In this document: one piece after another, positions 58,221 to 64,000 of the stretch | Layout: each line of letters opens with the position of its first letter | Numbering within the stretch: position 1 is the first letter of the stretch | Assembly: GCF_014873145.1 (NCBI RefSeq) | Contig: NZ_JADBEK010000001.1 | Location: forward strand, 6,758,001 to 6,822,000 | Reading direction: 5' to 3' | Length of the DNA stretch: 64,000 nucleotides | Source of the DNA: Nonomuraea angiospora | Lineage (GTDB): Bacteria > Actinomycetota > Actinomycetes > Streptosporangiales > Streptosporangiaceae | The notes under the pieces: model-generated | Database searches by the model: none | What the model was told of the DNA's origin: nothing | What the model saw: only the letters and a program-made list of their open reading frames with translations | Position numbers and translations under genes: made by a program

Positions 58221-59234
58221 ATGGCGAGTAAGCGGGCGACCATCTCCGATGTGGCCTCGCTGGCGGGGGTCTCGATCGCCACGGCGTCCAAAGCACTCAA
58301 CGGGCGCCAGGACGTGCGGGCCGCGACGCGCGAGCGGGTGCTCGCCGCCGCGGCGGAGCTCTCCTTCCAGCCGAACGCCCTGGCCAGGGGGCTGATCTCA
58401 GGGCAGACGCGCACGGTCGGCCTGCTGACCTCCGACAGCGTCGGCCGGTTCGGCATCCCGGTGCTCCTCGGGGCGGAGGACGCGTTCGGGGCCGGCGAGA
58501 TGGCCGTGCTGCTCTGCGACGCGCGCGGCGACGCGATCAGGGAGCAGCACCACGTGCGGGCGCTGCTGTCGCGCCGGGTGGACGGGCTGATCGTGGTGGG
58601 CGAGAGCACGAGCCCGCGGCCGTCGGTGAGCAAGGATCTGCCGGTGCCGGTCGTGTACGCCTACGGCCCCTCGGAGGACCCGTCGGACGTGTCCTTCGTG
58701 CCGGACGACGTCGGCGCGGCCGCCATGGCCGTCAACCACCTGCTGGCGATGGGCCGGCGCAGGATCGCCCACATCACGGGGCCCACGCACTACAAGGCGT
58801 CACGCGACCGCGAGGAGGGCCTGCGCCAGGCGCTCGCGCAGGCGGGGCTGCCGCAGGCGGGGCAGACGCTGTCGGGCCCGTGGTCGCAGCGGTGGGGGCG
58901 GCACGCGGCCGAGATGCTGCTGATGGCCGAGCCGGAGGTCGACGCGGTGTTCTGCGGCAGCGACCAGATCGCGGCCGGCTTCGTGGAGACGGCCAGGGAA
59001 CGCGGGCGGCGGGTGCCGGAGGACATCGCGGTGGTCGGCTACGACAACTGGGAGGTGCTGTCCACGGAGACCCGGCCCGCCCTGACCACCGTGGACATGA
59101 ACCTGGAGCAGCTCGGGCGCACGGCGGCCCAGCACCTGTTCGCCGCCATCGACGGGAAGGCGACGCCCGGGGTGCACAAGATGCCCTGCCAGCTCGTGAT
59201 CCGCGACTCCACCTCCCCGCCGGGCCTGTCCTGA
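58221..59234 (+). CDS. LacI-family regulator of the sugar operon
   Basis: The 337-aa product has a LacI helix-turn-helix (ATISDVASLAGVSIATASKA) with hinge FQPNALARGLISGQTRTVGL and a sugar-binding effector domain (DLPVPVVYAYGPSEDPSDVS, VDAVFCGSDQIAAGFVETAR, LTTVDMNLEQLGRTAAQHL). It is divergent from the binding-protein operon and shares with it a region holding two related palindromes. Repression lifted by an imported sugar is the expected mode. It converges with the KASIII-like gene with one base between. Confidence 0.92.
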   Translation: MASKRATISDVASLAGVSIATASKALNGRQDVRAATRERVLAAAAELSFQPNALARGLISGQTRTVGLLTSDSVGRFGIPVLLGAEDAFGAGEMAVLLCDARGDAIREQHHVRALLSRRVDGLIVVGESTSPRPSVSKDLPVPVVYAYGPSEDPSDVSFVPDDVGAAAMAVNHLLAMGRRRIAHITGPTHYKASRDREEGLRQALAQAGLPQAGQTLSGPWSQRWGRHAAEMLLMAEPEVDAVFCGSDQIAAGFVETARERGRRVPEDIAVVGYDNWEVLSTETRPALTTVDMNLEQLGRTAAQHLFAAIDGKATPGVHKMPCQLVIRDSTSPPGLS

Positions 59235-59235
59235 C

Positions 59236-60174
59236 TCAGGGGCAGCGCACGATCATGCCCGCGTACGACAGGTTCCCCCCGAACCCGAACAGCAGCATCG
59301 GCGCCCCGCGCCGGACCTCACCGCGCTCCAGCAGCTTGGACAGCGCCAGCGGCACGCTGGCGGCCGAGGTGTTGCCCGACTCCACCACGTCGCGCGCCAC
59401 GATCGCGTTGACCGCGCCCAGCTTGGCCGCGACGGGCTCGATGATGCGCAGGTTCGCCTGGTGGAAGACCACCGCCGCCAGGTCCTCCGGCCGTACGCCG
59501 CCGCGCTCGCACGCCTTCCTGGCGATGTCGGGGAGCTGGGTGGTGGCCCAGCGGTAGACGGTCTGGCCGTCCTGGGAGAAGCGGGTCGGGGTGCCCTCGA
59601 TGCGTACGGCGGTGCCCAGCTCCGGCGCGGAGCCCCACACCACGGGGCCGATCTCGGCCTCCGGGGCCGCGCTGATCACGGCCGCCCCCGCGCCGTCGCC
59701 GGTCAGCACGCACGTGGTCCGGTCGGTCCAGTCGGTGACGGCCGTCATCTTGTCCGCCCCCACGACCAGGGCGTTCGTGGCCGCGCCGGCGCGGATGGCG
59801 TGGTCGGCCACGGCCAGGGCGTGGGTGAAGCCGGAGCACGACACGCCGATGTCCATCAATCCCGCGCTTGGTACGCCGAGCCGGGCGGCGACGCGGGAGG
59901 CGACGTTCGGGGCGCGCTCGGTCTGGGTGCAGGTGGCGATCAGGAGGAGGTCGATGTCGGCGGCGTCCAGGCCGCTCGCCGCCAGGGCCTTGGCGGCGGC
60001 GTGCCGGGCGAGGTCGGTCACGGTCTCGTCGGGTTCGGCCACGTGCCGGGTACGGATGCCGACGCGCTTGGTTATCCACTCGTCGTTGGTGTCCACCATG
60101 GCCGCCAGCTCATCATTTGTCATGATTTTTGCTGGTTGATAGTGACCTGTGGCGACAAGTCGTGATCCGTTCAT
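59236..60174 (-). CDS. 3-oxoacyl-ACP synthase III (KASIII)-like enzyme
   Basis: The 312-aa product has thiolase-fold KASIII motifs: NDEWITKRVGIRTRHVA near the N-terminus, the catalytic Cys in DIGVSCSGFTHALAVADH, the His in VVFHQANLRIIEP and the Asn in VESGNTSAASVPLAL, closing with GFGGNLSYAGMIV. All three catalytic residues are present, so it should condense an acyl-CoA with malonyl-ACP or a similar acceptor. No other fatty acid genes are near, so a specialised role, not core fabH, is likely. It is divergent from a TetR regulator. Confidence 0.9.
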   Translation of the reverse strand: MNGSRLVATGHYQPAKIMTNDELAAMVDTNDEWITKRVGIRTRHVAEPDETVTDLARHAAAKALAASGLDAADIDLLLIATCTQTERAPNVASRVAARLGVPSAGLMDIGVSCSGFTHALAVADHAIRAGAATNALVVGADKMTAVTDWTDRTTCVLTGDGAGAAVISAAPEAEIGPVVWGSAPELGTAVRIEGTPTRFSQDGQTVYRWATTQLPDIARKACERGGVRPEDLAAVVFHQANLRIIEPVAAKLGAVNAIVARDVVESGNTSAASVPLALSKLLERGEVRRGAPMLLFGFGGNLSYAGMIVRCP

Positions 60175-60190
60175 GAGCGGACTATAGCAA

Positions 60191-60202
60191 CCGAACGTTC
60201 GG
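60191..60202 (+). promoter_or_regulatory. 12-bp palindrome between the KASIII-like and TetR genes
   Basis: CCGAACGTTCGG is a perfect palindrome in the 45-base gap between the divergent genes. It is probably the operator of the TetR regulator, acting on both. Confidence 0.6.
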
Positions 60203-60219
60203 ACGCTAAAGTACCGGAC

Positions 60220-60882
60220 ATGAGCCCGCGCAAGTCCGTCGCCGAAGCCCTCAGCACCCGTGCGGCCATCCTGGAGCGCTCGGTCGCCATCGCCTCCGCG
60301 GAGGGGCTCGAAGGGCTGACCATCGGCCGCCTCGCCGGCGAGCTGGGCATGAGCAAGTCAGGCGTGCTCGGGCACTTCGGCTCCAAGGAGACGCTGCAGC
60401 TCGCCGTCCTCGACCGGGCCGGAGAGATCTTCCGCGCCGAGGTCTGGGAGCCCGCCCGCCCCGCCGCCCCCGGGCTGGCCCGGCTGCGGGTGCTGTGCGA
60501 GGCGTGGATCTCGTACCTGGAGCGCGGGGTCTTCCCCGGCGGGTGCTTCTTCGTGGCCGCGGCCCACGAGTTCGACGGCCGGCCCGGGCCGGTGCGGGAC
60601 GCGGTGGAGGCCAGGTTCGACGCCTGGCGCGGCCGGCTGCGCAAGGAGGCCGGACGCGCGGTGGACGCGGGCGAGCTGCCCGGGGGGACGGATCCGGATC
60701 AGGTCGCGTTCGAGCTGCTCGGCGCGGTCATGGCCCTGAACCACGCCCTCCAGCTCCACCACGACCCGCGGGCGCCGGAGCTCGCCCGCCGCACCGTACA
60801 AGCCCGCCTCGGCCGCCCTGCCGCTGTGACCGGTCAGGTCCACCGCGATCCTCCGGAGCCGACCACCGCCCCGGAGCGCTGA
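60220..60882 (+). CDS. TetR-family regulator
   Basis: The 220-aa product has a TetR helix-turn-helix (RAAILERSVAIASAEGLEGL, then LAGELGMSKSGVLGHFGSKE) and a C-terminal domain of the TetR_C type with FPGGCFFVAAAHEFDGRPGP. Its last 25 residues (from about VTGQVHRDPPEPTTAPER) are unlike a TetR C-terminus and look like the start of the downstream TMEM175-type protein, with which it is in the same frame. It is divergent from the KASIII-like gene and probably controls it. Confidence 0.88.
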   Translation: MSPRKSVAEALSTRAAILERSVAIASAEGLEGLTIGRLAGELGMSKSGVLGHFGSKETLQLAVLDRAGEIFRAEVWEPARPAAPGLARLRVLCEAWISYLERGVFPGGCFFVAAAHEFDGRPGPVRDAVEARFDAWRGRLRKEAGRAVDAGELPGGTDPDQVAFELLGAVMALNHALQLHHDPRAPELARRTVQARLGRPAAVTGQVHRDPPEPTTAPER

Positions 60883-60903
60883 CAGCGACCGTTCTCCGAC
60901 GCG

Positions 60904-61470
60904 GTGATCGCCATCGCGATGACGTTGCTCGCACTGGAGCTGCCCGTACCGCACGGGCAGACGAACGCCGAGCTCTGGCACGCGTTCGTGCAGTTGCTCC
61001 CCGACGAGTACCTGAACTTCGTGATCAGCTTCGGGGTCATCGCCGCGTTCTGGGTCGCCCACCACCAGTACTTCCGCGAGATCCACGTGGTGGACGCCAC
61101 TCTGCGGCGGTACAACCTCGGCTGGCTGTTCCTCGTCGTGGTGGTGCCGTTCGCCACCCGGGTGAGCAGCGAGGTCGGGGATCTCATCCTGGGCCCGGTC
61201 CTCTACGCCGTCGTCATCAGCGCAATCGCGCTGCTCATGGTGCAGATGGTGCGGCACGCGACCCGCGCTCACCTCATGCGTACCGACGCGCCCACGCAAC
61301 GGATGCGCGGGTTGGTGGTCGGCACGGGGACGGCGGCGGCGGTGTTCCTCCTGTCGATCCCGGTGAGCTTCGCCAGCCCCTCCTGGGGCAAGTATTTCTG
61401 GCTGCTCACGGTCGTCGCATCGCGCGTCACGAACCGCGTGTTCGAGCACCGCACCGTGCCCGCCTCCTAG
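60904..61470 (+). CDS. TMEM175-like (DUF1211) membrane protein, 5' end disrupted
   Basis: The translation from GTG 60904 has 188 aa and about five to six helices (VIAIAMTLLALELPVPHG, VISFGVIAAFWVAHHQYF, LGWLFLVVVVPFATR). Bacterial TMEM175 potassium channels begin with an R-x-x-x-FSD motif in helix 1. Here FSDAVIAIAMTLL is present but its FSD lies before the GTG, just after the in-frame TGA of the TetR gene (60880-60882). No start codon lies between. Either the gene is inactivated, or a non-standard start is used. Without FSD the pore would probably not work. Confidence 0.6.
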   Translation: MIAIAMTLLALELPVPHGQTNAELWHAFVQLLPDEYLNFVISFGVIAAFWVAHHQYFREIHVVDATLRRYNLGWLFLVVVVPFATRVSSEVGDLILGPVLYAVVISAIALLMVQMVRHATRAHLMRTDAPTQRMRGLVVGTGTAAAVFLLSIPVSFASPSWGKYFWLLTVVASRVTNRVFEHRTVPAS

Positions 61471-61554
61471 CCCGCCTCTTCGGCCACTCGGGCGGGTCCC
61501 TTGGCGCGCTCGCCCGGCCGCCGCCCCGCTCCCTCGTTCCCCGGGCATGCGAAA

Positions 61555-61583
61555 GCTCGGGCGCGGCGGTGCGGCGCCCGAGC
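61555..61583 (+). terminator. Perfect hairpin between convergent genes
   Basis: GCTCGGGCGC (61555-61564) and GCGCCCGAGC (61574-61583) form a 10-pair stem with a 9-base loop. It lies between the TMEM175-like gene and the small gene ending at 61603, and is followed by CCCCGGTTTC. Confidence 0.6.
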
Positions 61584-61602
61584 CCCCGGTTTCAGGCGGT
61601 GG

Positions 61603-61818
61603 TCAGTCGGCGGTCGACAGCTGCTCGAAGAGGGCCAGGGCCGCCTCCCGGACCTCTTCCGGGGAGACCCCGTCCAGCGTCTTCCTGGCATCTGTGATGT
61701 CGCGAGTGGTGGCGAGCGTGATGGCCACGGACGAGGCTGCGGCGTGGTCGATCGATCCCGTCGGGGCGGCGTCTGCCAGTTCCTGGGCGCTCGCGGCGAG
61801 GTCGAGGTTGTCTCTCAA
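61603..61818 (-). CDS. Small protein of unknown function (71 aa)
   Basis: The 71-aa product (LRDNLDLAASAQELADAAPT, ending ALALFEQLSTAD) is acidic and helical. TTG 61818 is proposed as the start because GAGGAG stands at a good distance upstream. Longer readings from ATG 61851 or 61869 lack a ribosome-binding site and would overlap the preceding gene or its end. It follows the SnoaL-like gene on the same strand and may be its operon partner. No family recognised. Confidence 0.5.
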   Translation of the reverse strand: MRDNLDLAASAQELADAAPTGSIDHAAASSVAITLATTRDITDARKTLDGVSPEEVREAALALFEQLSTAD

Positions 61819-61855
61819 CGGATCTCCTCGGATGAAGACGGCTCGGCCCATTGCA

Positions 61856-62206
61856 TCATTTGGCATCATGCCTCATCCACCATTCGGTGAATTCACGACA
61901 CCGACCATCGGGCACGAACCTGATCACCCATAGATTACTGTACGTTTTGTCAGGATATGTCGTGACCCCTTGGATAACACTGACGTCGTCGGCCACTGTC
62001 ACCGGATGCCACTCGAACTCGGCCTCACCAGGCTTGTCCTGCCGCCCGAGCCACTGCGAGACGATGTCGACTCGCCCCTGCCACGGAGAGCTGTACGGCT
62101 CGGTGTAGTAGACGGCATCCTCGGTGAACAACGCGGCGATGTCGTCGGGATCGTTGGAATTCCAAGCACGTACGTACCCCTCGATCCATGGGCCCGGTTC
62201 GACCAT
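61856..62206 (-). CDS. SnoaL/NTF2-like protein
   Basis: The 116-aa product fits the NTF2-like alpha+beta cone fold: WIEGYVRAWNSNDPDDIAAL, FTEDAVYYTEPYSSPWQGR, IVSQWLGRQ and REFTEWWMRH. The family includes small enzymes and ligand-binding proteins with no common reaction. It is read from the 295-base gap on its right, which holds its promoter. It precedes the 71-aa gene. Confidence 0.85.
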   Translation of the reverse strand: MVEPGPWIEGYVRAWNSNDPDDIAALFTEDAVYYTEPYSSPWQGRVDIVSQWLGRQDKPGEAEFEWHPVTVADDVSVIQGVTTYPDKTYSNLWVIRFVPDGRCREFTEWWMRHDAK

Positions 62207-62500
62207 TGTTACCCCCTCAGCGGGTCATATCGCCCGCCTACCCGCCCGACCAGCCGTTAAGCCCCGATCATGGGCGATACCCCTGGTCACGGTCTCGTCT
62301 CTTTTAGGTATAGGGGTACTCAGGCGCTCTTCCGCGGACTCCGTCAGGGTTGGAGCCGGGGGGAGTCATGACGGCTCCGGGATGTGCCGCGAGGAGGGGA
62401 CGGCACGTGCCGCGGGTCGGGACACGGCGGTCTGCCAGCCGCCCGCCCCACCCGCGGCACGCGCCGAGACCGCCGCTACACAGAGCGAGCAAGGCCCCCG
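62207..62500 (+). other. Intergenic region, no gene seen
   Basis: Promoter space of the SnoaL-like gene and downstream space of the LacI gene. TATACCTA on the minus strand near 62305 may be part of a -10 element. Two near-identical words (ccgctacac-n-gag-n-gagc) at about 62473 and 62498 form a 25-base-spaced direct repeat. I see no convincing ORF. Confidence 0.4.
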
Positions 62501-63514
62501 CTACACCGAGTGAGCGGGGCCGGTGCTGCCGCGCGGCGTGAGCACGGCCGCCTGGTCCTCGTACGGGGGCACGCTCTCGCCCGCGATCAGCGCGAGCAGC
62601 CGCTGGGCGGCGTGCGCCCCGTACGCGGGGATGTCGCGGGTGAGCGCGGTCAGCGGCGGCCGGACGACCTGCGACAGCGGCGAGTCGTCCCAGGCCACGA
62701 TGGACAGGTCGCGTGGCACCTCGACCCGCATCTCCTGGGCCACGGACATGCCCGCCACGGCCATGATGTCGTTGTCGTAGATGATCGCCGTGGGCCGGTT
62801 GGGCGAGCTGAGCAGCCGCCTGGTGGCCCTGGCGCCCTCCTCGCCGGTGTAGTCGGTGTGCACGGTCACGTGCTCGGCCACGCCCTCACACGCCTGCTCG
62901 AACGCCTGGTCGCGGACCGTCGTGTGGACCAGCTCCGGCAGCCCGGCCACCCGTGCGACGCGGCGGTGGCCCAGCGCCACCAGGTAGCCGACGGTCTCGC
63001 GTACGGCCTCGCCGTCGTCGGACCAGACCGCCGACAGCGAGCCCGACTCGGTGGGATGCCCGATGACCACGACCGGCATCCCCAGCCGCTCCAGCTCGAC
63101 CACTCTGGAGTCCGAATAGTGCAGGTCCACCAGGAACACGCCGTCGATGCGGCTCTCGCCCCACCAGCGCCGGTAGACCTCGCTCTCCTGCTCATGGCTC
63201 GTGACGACCTGGAGCAGCAGCGCGTACGAGCGGTCGGCGAGCACGCCCTCGATGCCGCTGATCAGCTCCATGAAGAACGGCTCGACGCCCAGGACGCGGG
63301 CGGGACGGCAGAGCGCGAGGCCCACGCAGTTGGCCCTGGCGCCGTTGAGCGCCCGCGCGGCGCTGTTGGGCCGCCAGCCGATCTCCTCGGCGATGGCGAC
63401 GATCCTGGCCCGCGTCGCGTCGGATACGCCCGGTTGCCCGTTGAGCGCGTAGGAGACCGCCACTTTGGACACTCCCGCCCGGCTGGCGATGTCGGCGATC
63501 GTGGGTCGCTTCAC
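62501..63514 (-). CDS. LacI-family transcriptional regulator
   Basis: The 337-aa product has a LacI helix-turn-helix (TIADIASRAGVSKVAVSYAL) and hinge (WRPNSAARALNGARANCVGL), then an effector domain with VFLVDLHYSDSRVVELERLG and LSIVAWDDSPLSQVVRPPL. No sugar genes are next to it, so its target must be elsewhere; the TGTTAGCGCTAACA sites at 15465, 53285 and 58060 have no assigned regulator and are candidates. It lies about 70 bases after the TusA-like gene on the same strand. Confidence 0.92.
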   Translation of the reverse strand: MKRPTIADIASRAGVSKVAVSYALNGQPGVSDATRARIVAIAEEIGWRPNSAARALNGARANCVGLALCRPARVLGVEPFFMELISGIEGVLADRSYALLLQVVTSHEQESEVYRRWWGESRIDGVFLVDLHYSDSRVVELERLGMPVVVIGHPTESGSLSAVWSDDGEAVRETVGYLVALGHRRVARVAGLPELVHTTVRDQAFEQACEGVAEHVTVHTDYTGEEGARATRRLLSSPNRPTAIIYDNDIMAVAGMSVAQEMRVEVPRDLSIVAWDDSPLSQVVRPPLTALTRDIPAYGAHAAQRLLALIAGESVPPYEDQAAVLTPRGSTGPAHSV

Positions 63515-63582
63515 GGACTCCCTCTCTGAACCGGATAACCCTCATACTCTAGGCCACCCCATTCGATAAGGGAATTAACCGC

Positions 63583-63852
63583 TTAAGCCACGTGCCAGGG
63601 CTTGGCGTCCTCGGTCTCCTTGGCGGCCCCGGCCACGCGCAGCGCGTACGTCGGCGGCTCCGCCCCCGGCACCGGCCCCAGGTAGGTGTGCCCGGTCAGA
63701 TGACACCAGGCGGGCAGGTCGACGGGCGCGGCGGGGTCGGTGGCGATGAGGTGGATCACCGCTCCTGGACCGGCCTGGCGCACGTGACCGCGCAGTTCGA
63801 TGAGCAGTTGCACGCAGAGCTTGCCTCTGCCGTCCACCACGAGATCAGGCAT
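63583..63852 (-). CDS. TusA/SirA-like sulfurtransferase family protein
   Basis: The product has 89 aa from ATG 63852 (MPDLVVDGRGKLCVQLLIEL). A GTG at 63891 would overlap the upstream stop by 4 bases and add 13 residues. The DGRGKLC Cys corresponds to the sulfur-carrying Cys of TusA, but the usual CP dipeptide is CV. IHLIATDPAAPVDLPAWCHL is the second conserved part. It may move sulfur or have a redox role. The partial gene upstream is probably in the same operon. Confidence 0.8.
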   Translation of the reverse strand: MPDLVVDGRGKLCVQLLIELRGHVRQAGPGAVIHLIATDPAAPVDLPAWCHLTGHTYLGPVPGAEPPTYALRVAGAAKETEDAKPWHVA

Positions 63853-63887
63853 GACTACAAGGAAACCACCGCCCGGGCCCCGGCCCG

Positions 63888-64000
63888 TCACGAACCCCGC
63901 AGGTGGCCCATCAGCTTCTCGACCTCCCGCGCATAGTGCTCGGCGAACTCCGGCGACGCCGGATCCCGCCCCCAGACCGCCTGGACGAGCTGCGGGAACG
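63888..64000 (-). CDS. C-terminal end of an unknown protein
   Basis: The minus strand is open from the right edge and reads FPQLVQAVWGRDPASPEFAE, then HYAREVEKLMGHLRGS and a stop at 63888. Only 36-37 residues are visible, so the protein is not identified. Its stop overlaps the possible GTG start of the TusA-like gene by 4 bases, so the two are likely coupled. Confidence 0.55.
   Translation of the reverse strand, partial: FPQLVQAVWGRDPASPEFAEHYAREVEKLMGHLRGS

Noticed and set aside
62473..62521. Two similar 22-bp words near the end of the LacI gene as a possible CRISPR or attachment-site start
   Set aside because: Only two imperfect copies with a short spacer, no further units and no integrase or cas genes; more likely chance or a weak terminator-like structure.
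63525..63586. Possible LacI operator upstream of the gene at 62501 (AACC-GGAT-AACC and TTAACCGCTTAA)
   Set aside because: The first is a direct, not inverted, repeat; the second overlaps the stop of the neighbouring gene and is short with mismatches. Too weak to call.

Overview
The window is high-GC DNA with strong third-position GC bias, many GTG starts, chains of 4-base ATGA/GTGA gene overlaps and several small GntR, TetR, LacI and LysR regulators. Together these point to a filamentous actinomycete chromosome, plausibly Streptosporangiaceae (Nonomuraea-like). That placement is inferred from gene content only. No rRNA, tRNA or CRISPR array was seen.

Layout. 1-5.3 kb: a coupled operon of secreted or membrane beta-propeller proteins and small proteins sharing a GDNIQI motif. 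5.3-8.1 kb: an isolated trpB-trpA pair co-transcribed with a GntR/UTRA regulator, with an inverted repeat at its promoter. 8.2-13.5 kb: SNase-like nuclease, PLP decarboxylase with an AraC regulator, a slipin, and a LacI regulator. 13.5-15.4 kb: a LacI-controlled nucleoside hydrolase/adenosine deaminase operon. 15.5-21.3 kb: a secreted HExxH protein with a C-terminal carbohydrate-binding-like module, GrpB, an MHS transporter and a Tat-exported serine hydrolase. 21.3-28.1 kb: a membrane-anchored Mrr-type nuclease, a heterodimeric ABC exporter, and an alpha/beta hydrolase coupled to an MFS transporter through a duplicated mini-ORF.

28-38 kb is the most disturbed part. It holds a WXG100-like remnant, a 668-aa orphan protein divergent from an AAA-ATPase/PD-(D/E)XK protein, fragments of two transposases, a 64-bp direct repeat made from the 3' end of the ATPase gene, an ASCH gene with a second decayed copy, an HNH nuclease, and a small GntR regulator with a 22-bp palindromic operator facing three small unknown genes. 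It reads as accessory DNA with insertion-sequence scars.

38-49 kb: a TetR-controlled three-subunit molybdenum aldehyde oxidoreductase of the PaoABC type, a DUF1348 gene fragment, an SLC13/NhaD-type permease, an M50-CBS site-2 protease, a LysR regulator overlapping a CTP-synthase-like amidotransferase gene, and an orphan histidine kinase.

49-59 kb: a sugar operon read leftwards. It encodes a binding protein, two permeases, a GH127 beta-L-arabinofuranosidase-type enzyme and a 1333-aa secreted glycoside hydrolase, with a divergent LacI regulator. No transport ATPase lies in the operon, so a shared MsiK-like ATPase elsewhere is likely. LacI-type operator sequences lie at the promoter and, unusually, inside the signal-peptide codons of two genes. 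59-64 kb: a KASIII-like enzyme divergent from a TetR regulator, a TMEM175-like channel gene with a stop codon just before its FSD motif, small genes, another LacI regulator and a TusA-like protein.
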